Shown here in pieces: positions 1 to 19,566 of a stretch of 64,000 nt of DNA; the stretch's first letter is position 1; each line of letters opens with the position of its first letter. A model generated the notes under the pieces. The model was not told where the DNA came from. It made no database searches and saw only the letters and a list, made by a program, of their open reading frames with translations. This DNA comes from Ananas comosus (taxonomy: Eukaryota; Streptophyta; Magnoliopsida; Poales; Bromeliaceae). A program made the position numbers and the translations under genes. The stretch spans positions 5,352,000 to 5,415,999 of the forward strand of contig NC_033621.1 of assembly GCF_001540865.1 (NCBI RefSeq), given 5' to 3'.

Positions 1-1380
1 AATCCTATAGTGCCAAAGAACAAAAGATGAACTTGGATATGTAAATGAACTCAAAAAGTGGCATTTCGACTAGTGTAGTAGAGACACTATGACATGAACT
101 TAAGAATAGATGATGATTTCCTGAGTAGTAGCATGTGAACCAAAGAGTGGCATTTGGACTAGTGTAGTAGAGACACTATGACATGAACTTAGGAATAGAT
201 AATGATTTCCTGAGTAGTAGCATGTGAACTAGTACAGCAGAGGCACTAACTACCCTCGAGTGAGAGGATTTGATCGTACTCACATAGTCTGTGTAACCTT
301 GGCGTGGTCGCTCCACCCCAAGTAGTGAGCTCTGGAGTCGTCGTCGCGTTTCAGTAATTTAATTACTCGGCAGACGGTCTCGAGCGTGTGTGTAGCGCAG
401 AGTCTACCCACCGGCAAGATTTGAGATGTGAGTTTTGGCGTAATCTCCGGATTAGCCGAGATGAGATTGGATATCAGACATAGTACTTGATAGTAGGTTT
501 CATTACTATATAGACATTTCCTTTATATCCTACAGATTGAGACATAGTATCATGTTAGTAGAGTACATTACTATGTTCATGCATTCATTCTGTTAATTGA
601 GGCATAGTAGGATATTGTAGATTTCGTTACTATATAGCAGCTCATTTTCATATCTATCTATCTATCTACTTATGCCTGCTTAGACCTAGTGGGAAGATCG
701 GCGGAGTCGGCGGCCGAACCCACTGGGAACTATATTTATATAGTTCTCACCCCACTTTGTTGCAGGGCCGAGTTGGGCGAGGACCGCGGTAAGGGCATAG
801 CACCCTAGTTAGCTAGTAGCTTTCCTTTTTGCATTAGTACACCCTGTATAGATAAGAGGACATGATGTATATGTATTTTGGAGAGTTGTGGATGAACATG
901 TATACATTTTGCCAGATTTCTGATTGGGTATTTTTGGGAATGATCATCCGATTGATGCATACTTACACTTGTTCTGTATTACAGTAGCGGCTAGTTATAT
1001 TCCTATGTACTGTTGTTTATCCATGCATCATTGCTATTGTAGTTATGATATCCATGTATGCATTCTGTTCTATTTTACAGTAGCGGTAGTTATATGTTCT
1101 ATTACTGTTCCCTTTCCTTCCAGCATTATAGCTACTGTATTTGTGATATCTACCTATGATTTTAATGATCTCTTTTTGCCGGTGAGTACTTCTCGCCTTC
1201 GTCGGCTTGCAGTACCCACTGGGAGGGGAGACATGTGTACATGTTCTCACCCCCAACCTCCTTTCAGGTGACATTGCTGGTCCGAGTCGGGACGGTGCGT
1301 GAGGCGCGTATGTAGCAGTCGATAGAGTCGTCGGCTCGGTGACATTCGGTTTAGTTTGTATCCTTGCTTATTCAAATTAA
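1..1380. repeat. Decayed LTR-retrotransposon-like sequence
   Basis: No gene is readable here. The stretch carries two related blocks (about 705-800 and 1208-1310) that share the order 'cccactggga', a short AT-rich or purine spacer, 'tctcacccc', then a GC-rich 'gagt(c/t)gg' segment. It also holds related 'catagta..ttactatatag' motifs at about 475-640. Repeated blocks of this style are common in the non-coding parts of plant Ty3/gypsy elements. No LTR ends, primer site or polyprotein were found, so the assignment is an inference. Confidence 0.35.
51..228. repeat. Two-copy tandem repeat, period about 89 bp
   Basis: A unit starting near 51 ('agtggcatttcgactagtg') is repeated almost unchanged from about 140, and a short third piece follows ('tagtacagcagaggcacta'). 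The copies differ at only a few positions, so this is a fairly recent direct duplication inside the older repeat. Confidence 0.75.
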
Positions 1381-2160
1381 ATAACTTAGACAATTTATGG
1401 TTCAGTAGTTTCATTAAAGTAAATATTCATGGCTTTGTGAAATTAATTAAAGTAATTATGGTTTTCATATGAGATTATGAAAATGGTTTCTACCCCACGC
1501 GGGTATCACTTGGATCGGGGATAAGGGGCCCTTATCCCTCCATTTATACCCAAACGCAAATTTTTTATCTTAGAATAGTAGTTTTCGAATATCTGAAATA
1601 AGCTGGTATAACTATCCTCACCAACACCTTCATTTTCTATATATAACTACCCACTATTTTTCTTATTCCATATTATCTATCCAAACGTTATTTTTCTTAT
1701 TCCCGGGAGCAACCTAATTTTCATCAAAATGCTATTTGTCTTATCCCCATACTTGTACCTGTTCCTGGAATAGCTAGTTCTTGCTTATACCTGAACCAAA
1801 TGCTAAAGGACAAGATTTCCGTGTGGGAAAGAGTTTTAAAAAAAGTTTTCTGGCTGTCATAACTTTTAGTATTTCAAAATGAGTTTCCCGATAGGAAACG
1901 TTTTAAACTAATAGATGTAGATTTATGAAGACAACATTACAATCTTGTGAATGAATTTATGTGATGTGGTGAATGTGTATGGTTGTTTATATACTGTGGT
2001 TATATCTTGTACTTGTGCGACGCTGTGCAAATATAGGGGAGACTCTGTTCGTGTGAACAGTGAGCTTCCTGTGTTTGTGGCAGATTTGACATCCCTTGGG
2101 GTTAAGGCTTTCAAAAAAAAAAGAGGCACTTTCGCATTGGTTTTAAAACCAAAAAGGACC
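1381..2160. other. Non-coding stretch, no gene recognised
   Basis: AT-rich sequence with short scattered open frames on both strands that look like chance. The segment 1495-1830 contains 'ggggataaggggcccttatcc' near its left side and 'cttatccccatac' near its right, and could be a worn MITE. I could not define its ends. Confidence 0.4.
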
Positions 2161-4240
2161 CCAGGGCGTGACACGATCAATGCTGATATGCTCAAAAGCC
2201 AACTGTCGGCAACTAGTAGACAATCCTAGCCCTCAGGGTATACCGACCGTGTAGGTCACCAAGTAGTCGAACCGACCGAACAGGTCACAATACCAGATGC
2301 AAAGAATCGACCGAATAGGTCACAGATCTCATGTATAATCACAAACCTACTCTACTTCTAACTCATGATGCTAGATATGTAAACTAAACAAATAGAACAA
2401 TAGAGAGATAATAAGGGTGCTAGCCTCAACATATAATATGCAAGTAATAGTAAGGAAATGGTGAAAGGAATGTCACCGAGCGTGCACCACTATACCGACT
2501 TCGGGTCGAAGTACCCACCTGTACGTGTGTAGCATCTGTCTTCCTACTGTGGAAGAATGTCAACCGGACCTACGGAGGGTTCACTGGGTTAGTATCTAAC
2601 CCACAAATGTGAAACACTAAACTCACAATCCCACCTTTAAACCCACGGAAATCGGTTTCCTAAAATCGATTACCATAATTCACCGGAAGTCTCGAAAATC
2701 GCACCGAGACTCCGTCGGGACACACGAAATGTCCCGGAACTCACCGACTCGTGCCATAAGTCACCCGCTACCACCCAACACTATAAATAAGGTGTCCTGG
2801 TAGCAAATACAAATCTCACATCAAAACGATTATTGTCGGATAACCGTTCCAATCCGGGTTCCCCGAAGTGTCAATTTCGACACCGGAACCCACCGTCGCT
2901 CACTCGTCATCTCCAAACCCTCGAAACGACACAAGTGACCAGCCAATAAGGCTCAGCGATAAAGCAAATTACAGTGAGGCACCGTCGGGAGAAATTCGAA
3001 ATGAAATCGCGTTCCGTCGGCGAATTTTGACGAAAACGCACCGAAAATCGATATTCGATTTCCGTAAAGGCCTCGGACCTTGGACAACTAGTCCAGAGGT
3101 CACTCACTGTCCGCGCACATTGCCCACAGTAGCCACAAAGCATAAATTTGTATATAAGTCCCTGCGTTCACATAAATTCACATTATTTTATGTGATTTTC
3201 AGGGTTTTACGGCCCGACAGCTGAAACCGACGACTTTCGAGGCTGGCCGAGACATACACTGATAGGTCTCGACGTGCCGGAGGCCGTCCTCACGATTTGA
3301 AGAGTGGCGGTCCACTGTGGAGAACGCGGGAGTGACACGAAAATCTGCGAACTGCGCACACAGTGCTTAAACAGCGCTTAATTCTCAAACCGTGATCTCT
3401 CTGACCCTAAATAAGGTGAGCATGATGATCGGCATAGGTCAGGGATCATCGTGCTCACTTCCGGGAGTATCGGCGTGCCCTCGGATCGCCGGAACAGCGA
3501 CCCGAACCCGAAATTGTGCGCAGAAACTATTAAATAGACTCACCGGGACTAGGTGGAGACAGGTTGGCTGGTGGCAGCCGAACGGTGGGCGCGCCGGCAG
3601 GAGGTGGTTGCGGTCGGTTCGTGGGGGCCAGGGCTCGCGTTGGCCGGCAGCAGGAGGCGGCTGGAGGCGCAACGGAGGAGCACGAGCCCGCACTGGTAGG
3701 CTCTGGTTCACGGTGCAGCGGCGGGCGGGTGGCGGTCGGGTAGTGTTAGGGGGAGCTCAGGGGCCACGATGATGAGTCGCCAGAGGTCGAGAGAGGCGGC
3801 GCAGCCAACCTTGGGCAGTGGCGGCGCGGGCCAAGTCTCGCGTCGGCGGCCTGCAGGGACGGTGGCGACGGCGCGCACGGTGTCGCCGGAGGTATAGGGA
3901 GGGCAGCGCGATCGGTTCCAGGCGGCGGCAACTCGGAGGCCATGAGCTAACTCAAGCTCGGTCTGAGCTGACCCGGCCCAGCCGTAGGGTGCCCAGGCGG
4001 CTATGGCCAGGGGAGGGGGCCCGAGGCTGTGAATGATCCTGGTGGTCTACGGGCAGAGATGGTGGAAGATTTGGTGGAGATGGTGGAAAGGAAGATAATG
4101 CAACTCCTTTCCGGCGGCTGGAGGCGCTCGCCGGTGGTCGGGGTGCATGCGGCGAGGGCAGAGGAGCGAGATGGAGGTGGCAAGGGCGCAGCTCAGGGTG
4201 GCAAGGCTTAGGTTAGGGTTTCAATCATGAAAACCCGAAT
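2161..4240. repeat. GC-rich LTR-like or retroelement-derived segment
   Basis: Begins near 'ccccagggcgtgacac', a motif style often found at Ty3/gypsy LTR ends. It then carries three spaced 'gaccga..aggtca' motifs (2245-2320) and a TATA-like 'ctataaataagg' near 2782, which could be an LTR promoter. The GC-rich part (about 3430-4210) has overlapping open frames on both strands with Arg/Gly/Pro-rich composition. None resembles a known protein, and frames on both strands are typical of GC-rich non-coding DNA. The LTR assignment is inferred. Confidence 0.35.
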
Positions 4241-4519
4241 ATAATATATATACAAGCTGGCCAAATTGCAGTTTAGTCCTCCATTGATGGTTATTTTCAA
4301 CTAAGCCCTCCACAGCCCGGGTATTTCGCGCATACGCACCTCGACGTTCGAAATCACGCAAAATGGTACATAAAATATAGGGCTTTTCACGAATTTTTCG
4401 TTTTGCCAATTTCGACCCCTCAGCGAACATTATGCGATTCCCGGAGATCCGTCCATCAAATTTTCGATCGGATTGCGCCTGCGTGTTTAGCACAACTGGG
4501 GCATATAATTTATTATTTT
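4241..4519. other. Short non-coding stretch
   Basis: Transition from the GC-rich segment to the AT-rich tract. It includes 'tttagtcctccattgatgg', a phrase type frequent in plant dispersed repeats. No coding potential was recognised. Confidence 0.3.
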
Positions 4520-5260
4520 GTTTCGCTAGATTCATCATAAAATTTTTAAATTCAAATTTGTGACTTTATATTTAAACTTAAATATTTATATTTATATTTT
4601 TATTTAAATTTGAACTCTAGAATTTAAATTTAATTTAAATTAAAAATTCGAAATCTAAATTTTAATCACATTAATTTTAGCTAAGAACTTCAATTTAAAC
4701 TTTGAATTCAAATTGTTCTAACTATAAATTCAAATTATTGACTGAAATTTAAATTTAAATTTAAAATTTATATTTTTAAGTTGAAATTCAAATTTAAATT
4801 TAAATTTTCTATTTATATTTAATTTCAATAAAGTGTTTCACTTTGAACTCTGAATTTGTATTATGAAGTCCAATGTTCAGTTCGACTTGTGATTTAAATT
4901 CAAATTTTAATTTTTATTTAAGTATTAATTCAAATTGTGAATTCATATTTGAATTTAAAATTTTGAGATCAAAAAATAAATTAAAATAGGAATCAAATTA
5001 TAAATTTAAACTATGAATTCAAATTTGAATAAATATTCTAATTTCTATATTGAACTTTTATTTTAGAATTTAATTTTAATTTGAGTTATAACTTAAACTT
5101 TAAATTCAAATTATAATTTTAATTTTTGCCTTAAATTTTAATTATAAATTCAACTCAATTTAAGTCTAAATTTAAATTTTAAAATAGAATTTAAATTTAA
5201 GTTTTTAATTTAAATTACAAGTATAAGTAGTTTGTTTATATTTTCACCTCTTTAAATAAA
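4520..5260. repeat. Very AT-rich tract of AAATTT-type words
   Basis: About 740 bp made almost wholly of short words such as 'aatttaaatt', 'attcaaattt' and 'aaatttaaattt', with very little G or C. The words are self-complementary but do not form a regular period. It sits about 600 bp upstream of the PRP4K start codon. A scaffold-attachment or bent-DNA role is possible but is not shown by the sequence. Confidence 0.75.
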
Positions 5261-5793
5261 ATTAATAAATCAAAATTACAAAACTATAGTTTTCATGTTT
5301 TACTTTATATTCGACCAAACAATCGAACTAAAAGTCATTTTGTAAAAGTGATTTTTTTTTTTTCACTTCAGCCAGCTTCAGACAACTAAATATGATATGT
5401 GATATTTGTATAACTTAAATAAAATTGTTGGGAAGATTTTTTTAAAATTTTTTTCATATATAAAAGAATATTTAGGATATTTTAATTCTTTAAATAAAAA
5501 AATATTTATGTAAATAGCAGTTTTGGAGGGATATACAGGAAAAAAAAAATTCGGTAATAATTTCATCACAAGATAAGATAAAACTTGCAAATTGCAATAT
5601 CGGCGGCTTCTGGATGAGAGGGAGAAAGATACGGAAACGAACAACCTGAGCCGAGGCGCGTATTATTAAACAGCCAAATAAAAGTTGTATATATTATTAT
5701 AATATTATTCCAATCAGTATTAATTTTATTTTTATTAGACTCTTTCTTTTCCGTCCCGTCAATAAACTATTCCTCGGCCCCTTCTCTGCTTCG
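5261..5793 (+). promoter_or_regulatory. Upstream region of PRP4K
   Basis: AT-rich intergenic DNA ending in a pyrimidine-rich leader (about 5738-5858). A TATA-like stretch 'gtatatattattata' lies around 5687-5701, about 160 bp upstream of the start codon. No other gene is seen. Promoter assignment is by position only. Confidence 0.4.
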
Positions 5794-5808
5794 AAACCCT
5801 AACCCTAA
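5794..5808 (+). promoter_or_regulatory. Telo-box (AAACCCTAACCCTAA)
   Basis: Two overlapping AAACCCTAA-type words 50 bp before the PRP4K ATG. In plants such telo-boxes are common near the transcription start of genes expressed in dividing cells. Functional use here is inferred. Confidence 0.6.
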
Positions 5809-5858
5809 TTCCCCAAATCTCTTCTCCTCTCTCCCCCCAGCCAAATTCGACCCTCACC

Positions 5859-11889
<6,031 letters not shown>

Positions 11890-13616
11890 ATTAAGATGCT
11901 GATTTTTCTGACACTGCTGTTGAGCTTTGCATCTTCCTTGTAAACCAAAATTATTATTTTTCCTCTCTAATTCTTCGGCATTTATGTCTTTTTCCTGTAC
12001 CTTGGAGCTGTAACTTTGCAACACTGTGGAGAAAACATGGAAGAGATGATTGACTTAGGGACCGCCCTTCATTGCAGTTCTTATCAGTTGGATGTGTTCT
12101 GTTTCTTGTAAGACAACTCGCCGAAGGCGTTTCATATCTTGTAAATCATTATTGCTTGTGGGCTTTGAGATCTATAGACTACTATGTTCATTTCAACATA
12201 CCAGTTATTTGGTCTTACTGCTATCAGAATTGCAATCTGGAAATGTGTGCTGTCGTACTGAATGAATATTTTCTGACATTTAGAGTATCAGTGGTTTGTG
12301 GGCCTTTTATAGGCCTTATCTATAGTTTGAAACAACTTGTTGCTTTGCTGATTTACTGCTACCTGGATCTATGTATTATATGCTTGTTCAGATCCATTAT
12401 ACTGTTGAACGTACTGCTTCGAGGCTAACCATCCTGTGCATTCTGTTTCAGAATTATAATCTTGCATACCCTCTTTAAACATAAATTTTGTTAATTCGTT
12501 TGCTTGGCAATGGTGTTTTTGATTTGGAGAGTCTAATTCTGTTTCTCATTCAGGGTCTATGCCAGGGCTCTGGAACAACAAACAATGTTTTAGATGCTAC
12601 AGGGCATAAAAGAAGGTACCCTGGGTTGATTGTTGGGCAGATTAATGTGTTTGGAACACTTGATGCTAACTGTCTCTTAAACCAAAGTTTGTGTTTTCCT
12701 ATTTTTCTTGACATTAAATGGACTCTGAATTTTTTCCTTAATATGTGCGTTTGCAGTCAACTATTATATCTTCTTTTTTTATTTTCAAAAATTGTGGGGT
12801 TGAATGTTAGTTGAAATCTAACATATCTTGGGTCTAAAAAATGTACTCTTAACCTATTGTGTTGTCTTTTTTCCTAGTTAAGAACTGCAAGCTTTGCTTG
12901 CAGAAAAAAGATTGCAGGCTTCAATTTGGGCTTTTTAGTGATTTAGATGAGCTAACAAACATAATAATTCATTTTTTTTTTTTCATTTTTTTCTTCTTTC
13001 ACTAAATCATGTCTGCATTTTTCTTTGTTCTTCTGTCTTAATATTTTACCACATCTAATATTTGCTTTGTGTTCTCGAGGCTTTTGGAATGGAGATTGCT
13101 GGATGCATCGTCGTTGCCGTGAAATTTAGCATGGTAAAATTTTCTCTAGGTCCACTTATGCTTTCCTTCAATTATTATCTTTTTTTTTTGTGTTCTCTTT
13201 ATCTTCTTTATTTTTTTTTCCTTGAGCAAAATTCTCTACATTAGTAGGTTAGTTTTATGTGTTGGTCGCAAATGACACTTTCTTTTCCCTCTTAGGTATT
13301 TGATCAATTGTACGAGATTCAGTAAGTTTGCATCCTATCTCTTTGTCAATTCCTGGTATTTTACAATTCAAAATTTTATAAAATACAAATCAAGATTTCC
13401 TTGGTAACTATTTAAACTGCTGTTTTCTGCTTTAATTCTTCTTTTAGTATAGAAACATTGAAAGTCTTTTGTTCAACAACATCTTACTAGCATATCTCAT
13501 TTTAGATACGTTTGAATATAATATAGTTTGCTCATTTCATAGTAATTTAATCTATTAGAATCGTTTGCTAGATAATGCAGAAATCACTTTGCTTCACTAA
13601 ATTAATGAAGATCGGC
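11890..13616. other. PRP4K 3' region and downstream non-coding DNA
   Basis: Immediately after the TGA the sequence has T-rich transcribed-looking character, with several 'tttcag' and 'ttgcag' tracts (for example near 12075, 12450 and 12553) that could belong to spliced 3' UTR exons. Open frames here (up to 118 codons) are Leu/Ile/Cys-rich and resemble no protein I know. No second gene is identified. Confidence 0.4.
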
Positions 13617-13619
13617 TTA

Positions 13620-13931
13620 GACCTTGTTTGGTATGGTTGCCCTTTTTTCCTTTTCATAAACCAAACTTCTGTTTGATAGGATGTGTCAGCAATTGGAATT
13701 TCCTACTCTTGTTATTGTCGGCTAGCTTGCAATGGAACGCTGCTGGATGCCAAAAAGCATTCATAAACCCAAAGACGTGAAAAGAAGTTGCTACTATGTA
13801 TTTGTTTTTCCTTGCCAAACAACCCCAGTAGATGTATTGACTGCAAGCACTCTATTATCCACCCCAATATTTCAATGCATAGATCTGTGTCTAAATTATC
13901 AAAGAAAAAGGCAATAATACCAAACAAGGCC
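13620..13931. mobile_element. Tourist/PIF-Harbinger-like MITE, 312 bp
   Basis: Left end GACCTTGTTTGGTAT and right end ATACCAAACAAGGCC are inverted repeats with one mismatch. They are flanked by a direct TTA on both sides (13617-13619 and 13932-13934). A TWA target duplication and a 'GGCCTTGTTTGG'-type terminus are hallmarks of Tourist-like MITEs. The interior is non-coding. Confidence 0.85.
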
Positions 13932-16900
13932 TTAGTTTGGTAGTCATCATTATTTGGTTATGCATTTATCCTATGTTTCGTTACACGATAATCTCGTTAA
14001 TGTTTAAAAGTTTACTCTCAAGAATATTAAGTTATCATTTCCATGGCTTAAAAACTTTCTTTGGAACTTGACAGAGCATAATGTTTCTGCCTACTAATTG
14101 ATCAAGACTTCTAGATAAATTGACTTTTATCATTAATTACTTTAAAAAAATAAAGTCTTATCTTATACTGGTTGTCTAGCTGGACTGATTCATGAACAAT
14201 TTAATTACATGAATAGCAAAAGCTATGTTTTTCACTAGGGGTTATAGTAGGCCTTGTTGTGCTTGAGCCTGATTTCAACCGAAGTTAGACAACTATCAGG
14301 GCCTAGCTTGGTCAGCACCTACATGGGGATGCGCTCTGGCCTAATGTTAAACCGAATGTTATCTAGAAGGGGATACGCTGTGGTGCGTGGTACATGTACG
14401 GGAGTGTGGTTTGCTAGTTTCTTAAGAACGTGTTAGGAGGGGGTTAGGATTAGTTGAAACTTTTTCCCGGAATGTGGTTCGTTTAGAACGTCAATACAGA
14501 TCGACATGTATAAAAAGGTCAGTAACATTCCTTTGTTACCGGACAGTTTCTTTCAGTAAGGTCAGATTGGGTATTCTCTCTTCTAACATAAACTGCCTCA
14601 ACTTTTTTTATACGAGCATTACCCTTTTGTATTATTTTATCTAATAAAACACATTTCTTTTAGATAACTAAACAAATTACATCTAGGAAATCGAACTGCT
14701 TATCCTCTATTTCGGTTCACCACCACTTTTTGTGATCTGGATCGAGAACCCACCGTGAATCAGTACGTGTGATTCAGATCGCAGTTCGGAGGGGGGTTTG
14801 CAATTGAGCTAACTATGGTTAAACCTTAGGTGCCATTATGTTAGTCTTGAGGACCCTAATTCTTTTTTTTTTTTTTTTTCACAAAATCCCAGCTGAAACA
14901 TTTACTTAATAGAAATGGGGTTTTTTGTTTTGGCTCTGACTTTTGAGTTGGGTAACATGCCCAACTATTGGGCATGTATGTCCTGTCAGGTTCTCCTTGC
15001 TAGCGCAGCCTTTGACACTTATTTTGATAATAAAGAAAAAAGCTTCTGGCTTGATCAGAATCAAGCCAGAATTTCAAGACAGTTACTTTCTAACGATTTC
15101 CTCTCCACTTGCGAAGGGAAAACTCGCCTTGGAACGCGTCGCTTTTAGCAGAGGAGGCCTCTTTGGATTGTATATTTTTCTATTGATGAATAAACGTTGG
15201 TTCACATGAGTTTTTAGGTCCTTGAAATTTGCTGTAAGCTCTATATATGCATCTCGGGAATATAGCTTCCCTTGAGATATCCAAAGTTCCCTCATGTTAG
15301 GATGGATTATTTGATGGCGAAGATATCACAGCAACATCGTATGCTATGTTGAATCCACCTGAAAACCTTTGAAAAAGATCATTAGTGTTAATAGATTCAT
15401 ATCCTCTTCTATTCTAAATGATACCTTTGCTTATCATTGGAATAGTTTGACTATTGTTTTTTGATTTTCAGCAGTCCAAAGTCATTTTCAACACCCTTCA
15501 TCACTATTGATGCCTTAATGGTTTATAATAAACTGATAAGCATATGCTTTGTGACAGACGCCTTATTTAGTTGTGGCTAATTTTGCAGTGTATGTCTGGG
15601 TGTAGAAGGATCCTTGACCTTTCTCATCAAATGTCTTTGCTTGGGATTGAAATCCTTTATTTTCGATCTGTTGTGGGAGTGTTGCTTGTTGGTTTTCTTG
15701 GTCCTGCAATACCTTTCTTGGATGGAGAGAATCAATCTCCTTTTTTTTCATGGAGATATATCCTCCTTTTCCATCAAGGGGAGTCGCTTTTTTGCTTTTA
15801 TCAACATCTCAGTGTGCTGATATTACTTTTATCAACATCTCAGTGCTGATATTAAGAAAAGTGAAAAGAGCACTTTGTCAAAAATGGACACAGAGCTCTT
15901 GGGGAATATTTGGCACCCATGGCTTGGGACCCTTTTCAGGCTTTTAGTCCCGTGTCAGTAACCCTATGCGTGGATGGATTGGAGTTGGAATATCTAATCA
16001 TGTTCAATCATTTTATCCCCCTCACATGGTGCTAATCCCATTAGTGGAATTGGCATTACGGCAGATTGGAGAAAACCTGCCAAAGGTTCCCCTCCTCCCA
16101 CCACCACCGAGCTCTTGTCCTGAGAGACCTAATCTCACTTCAGTTCTTTTGAATTCCTGTAGTTGTTGGATTCAGATTTGAGTGTGAAGGAGCTCAATAT
16201 CAAGGAAGGAAGCAGCAGTGGCCTCCACTGCTAATGTTTTTTTCTGTAGCACGAGAAAGAAAGGATTTGAGCTGACTTCTTTGACTTTTCGCCAATTGTT
16301 TTATCTTTTGAACGATATATTTATGAGCTGGATTTCCTAAGCAATTTTGTGGCATATCCTATTCTAGTGGCCAAACATGCCTTTGGAAAGAAAACTCTTC
16401 ATTGAATTCAGAATTCGACGATGTTCATGGTGTGCTCTCTTGCCCGTTCCTTCCCAATGAATTGATTTGGCCTTGATTTCATTTATTAGGACCTGTTTGC
16501 ACTCTAATTCTTATCTTAACTTATCAAGAGAATGCGTTGCCTAAAATCTTCTTCTCTTGGAAGGATAGGACTTAGTAAACCTGAACCTCCTCTTAAAATG
16601 CATCACTATTTTAATGTATAGTTCAATCTCATGCACATAGAAGTAAGATAGGGTGTCTCTTGTTGTAGCTCAAGCCATTGAAGTGATAATTTGGTAGTTA
16701 TGAACGAAGAAATATAGTCCTAAACATACTGGAGAAGCCAAAACTGAGACCTGTTGCAGTAGTTGGTTGATCGGCTGTTAATTTTCTGGATTAGATAAGC
16801 GTTATGGCTTTCTGTATTGTTTCAGTTTGTTGTGTGTTCTTTCAGTTCTGGCTTGTCTTCCATAAGTAGAACAGTTTCTGTTTAGCTTGATTTAAGGAGC

Positions 16901-19475
16901 TCTTTCTGTTCAAGTAGTAAAAGCTAGGTTTTTGAGGGCTAAAATGCTTGCCTTCTGTCTTGACAGGAAGCTGAACTGCGTGTATGTCCTAATGGCTGAA
17001 TATATACAATTTGAAGCTCCTTCTATATGCTTCAGTAATAACTCATTGGGTAATTCAATGTAAAATGGGATGATATAAAAGATTTTTAACTTCCCAAGCA
17101 AATCTACTGAATTATATACTTTAGAAGCCTTAGCTATGCCATATAGGCCATAAAATTATCTAGTTTTCAGTTAAAAGGCCTAACACATTGTTTTATGTCT
17201 CTGGTTTCTCATTCTGCACAAATTCTTTATTTGCCATCTCTCTAGCTATAGCATAGAGCAGACTGTTATGAGAGCCCAGGGTGTTGCAATCAAGATTTCG
17301 TAGTTAGATCGTTGATACCCAACTGAATAACTGACCGATATTTATGAAAAAAAAATTGATCAAAGTAGAGCTTAACTCAAGGTGAAACAGTTGGGTGACT
17401 AGTTTCTGCTGTTTTAGCATTAGCCAGTTGATTGATTGCTGATGGAACTCATAATTTTTCAATTCAAGGTTAAACTGATATTACACTTTGGCTTGGCTAG
17501 TTCAAGAAGAATGCATTTACTGGTAAACTATTAGTGAAAATGAAGTATTTATCGATTATGGACTTTACTCATTTGCTTCATTTTCTTGTCCTTTCCTATC
17601 CTTTTTTCTCTTCTTTTGCTTTGTCATTTTGTTCTCTTTCTATGATTATGAAACTTTTCCCTTTTAATTCTTTGGCTTCTTTCTTCTTTCTATTTGTCTT
17701 CTCTTTCTCTGCTTATGCAGTGTTCAGAGCCTCTCATCTGCATCATAAATATAAATAATTAGCTTGATTTAGGAACCTCTTCTCTTCTTTTGCTTTTTCT
17801 CCCTCTACTACTTTCTTTGGCCTTTCTCTGGTTTTTACTGGAATTGCGAGGAAAATCTATTGTAGACGTCAAACAGGGGTTTTATCCCTTGTCTCAATTA
17901 AGGTCCAACTTTGATCTGATTGAAAACTCTCTTTGGTGCGTACTTTTGGTCTGAGACTAGATCCAGATGATAATTTCTGTTGCAATTATTTTGCCGCAGT
18001 CTATTTGGTCATGACTTCTGAAGAACTGAAGTTTTATCAATAATATCAATGCGTATACACCGCCCTCTCTGGGTTTGTAATTTTGGAGATAATATACTTC
18101 AATCATTCCTGCAGTTAAGAGGTGCCTTCATGTTGATTTATCAATTATATTAGGAAAAAGAGGAGTCAAATTTGAACTTTAACTGCATCAGAGATTCAAT
18201 TGAGATGTGTAAAGAATTAAATTTTCAAGGAGAGCTGCAGAGGAAGACGTAGGAGATAGATAAGATGGATAGGGATAACTAATAAAAAGTCCTTTAGGTA
18301 AAACTATAATCTATCAACTTCAGCTCTTTCAATGCCTCGATTTCCCTCCCTTTTGATTTACCATACAAAACGTTTTCCTTTGGAACTTCTCTAGCCTGAA
18401 GCTTATTGCAGCTGACTAGGATTTTCTCCAAAAATTGCCTATCTTGTCTAAAGAATTCCTACTAGGCCTTAATTAATATCCTTTTAGGGTCTATTGAGAA
18501 CTTCAGCCTACACTATTCAACCAAAATATTTGACGAAAGATGGGAAAACCTATGTGATGGTGAAGAATTGTCTGGATTATTTATTATTAGTTCCAATATT
18601 CTTGGATTTGGAAAGTCTGCCTGGTAGTGAAATAGAAACTATATGAGTCATTGCTTTCTGAAGATATATCATTCTTGTATCATATGGACCTCTCACAGGC
18701 CTTCACCTATTCAGTGTATTACTGTTGATTATTGTCCTTTCAAGAGTACATACGAGGAGAAGGATGAGGCAAGATAATCAGGCTTAGTGTCTGCACTAAA
18801 ATCTTTATGAGCAGTGGTTTGCACTGATGGCTACAGACACATTCCGCTTTTCATTTTTACCACACAATTGGTTAATTGGCTTTCGTATTCTTCTCGTCAA
18901 TGTTAGCTACAAATATAGGCTACAAATTTTTACCGTTCGATGCATAGATCAATTGTGATATTGTGACCAAATCATGAAATACTAAAATCATTGGGAATGT
19001 GAGTCAGATTTGAGTAGATTGAAGTTAGATGTGAATAGGGCTGCGAAATAAATTACATTCAAGAAGCAAAGGATGATGCGAAAGAAACTAAGGAGACCAC
19101 TAAAGAGAAAAATAGAGGAAGAAAGGGGGGATAGGAAGGCCCTAGGCCCAAGGAAAATTGCTTTCCATTGGCGGTATCCATCGTGTTATCAGGAAATATT
19201 TTTACTCCACTGGACCTTTTTTTAACTGTTTGTAGGTAATGCTATTTCCTTCCGGTGTAATTAACCGACCTCAAGTTTGGGTATTTGAATTCTCTTCTGT
19301 TGCTCTTCCTCAAAATACTTCCAAATCATATGATGATATACATGAGAGGAGTAGAGTGAAAAATTGATATGTGCTCTTGGATCCAAACCTATGCACCTAC
19401 ATTCTGTGACTTTAATTGAATGGTATGATATGACTAATCTGATGGATTTTATGAATGTGACAGATTTTTTTTCCA
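13932..19475. other. Long stretch without a recognised gene
   Basis: I see no gene family signature. The sequence has intron-like T-rich character with many scattered short frames. Items visible: a poly-T run near 14862-14879; an imperfect duplication of 'cttttatcaacatctcagtg' at 15795 and again at 15826; and a Leu/Phe/Ser-rich frame at 17534-17758 with no recognisable homology. The region could hold long UTRs, introns or decayed repeats. Confidence 0.4.
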
Positions 19476-19562
19476 AAAAACCATGAAAATGCAAATGATA
19501 GTTGAGTGTATTAAGAAGAGTTAAATCTTGGCGATGCATAGGCGTAAGTTAGTGGGTTCATG
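19476..19562 (+). repeat. Left part of an interrupted dispersed repeat
   Basis: Matches the start of the uninterrupted copy at 22372-22640 ('catgaaaatgcaa...gcataggc...agt(g/t)gg'). The rest of the same repeat resumes near 21313 with 'gtgacttacaaagtg'. About 1.75 kb of other repeats therefore lies inside this copy. Confidence 0.5.
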
Positions 19563-19566
19563 GTAA

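Noticed and set aside
3392..4211. Arg/Gly-rich and Pro-rich open frames on both strands
   Set aside because: The region is GC-rich with frames open on both strands, and there is no domain and no exon structure. It is probably retroelement-derived non-coding DNA.
17534..17758. 74-codon Phe/Ser/Leu-rich frame
   Set aside because: T-rich intron-like sequence with no domain and no adjacent exon signals.
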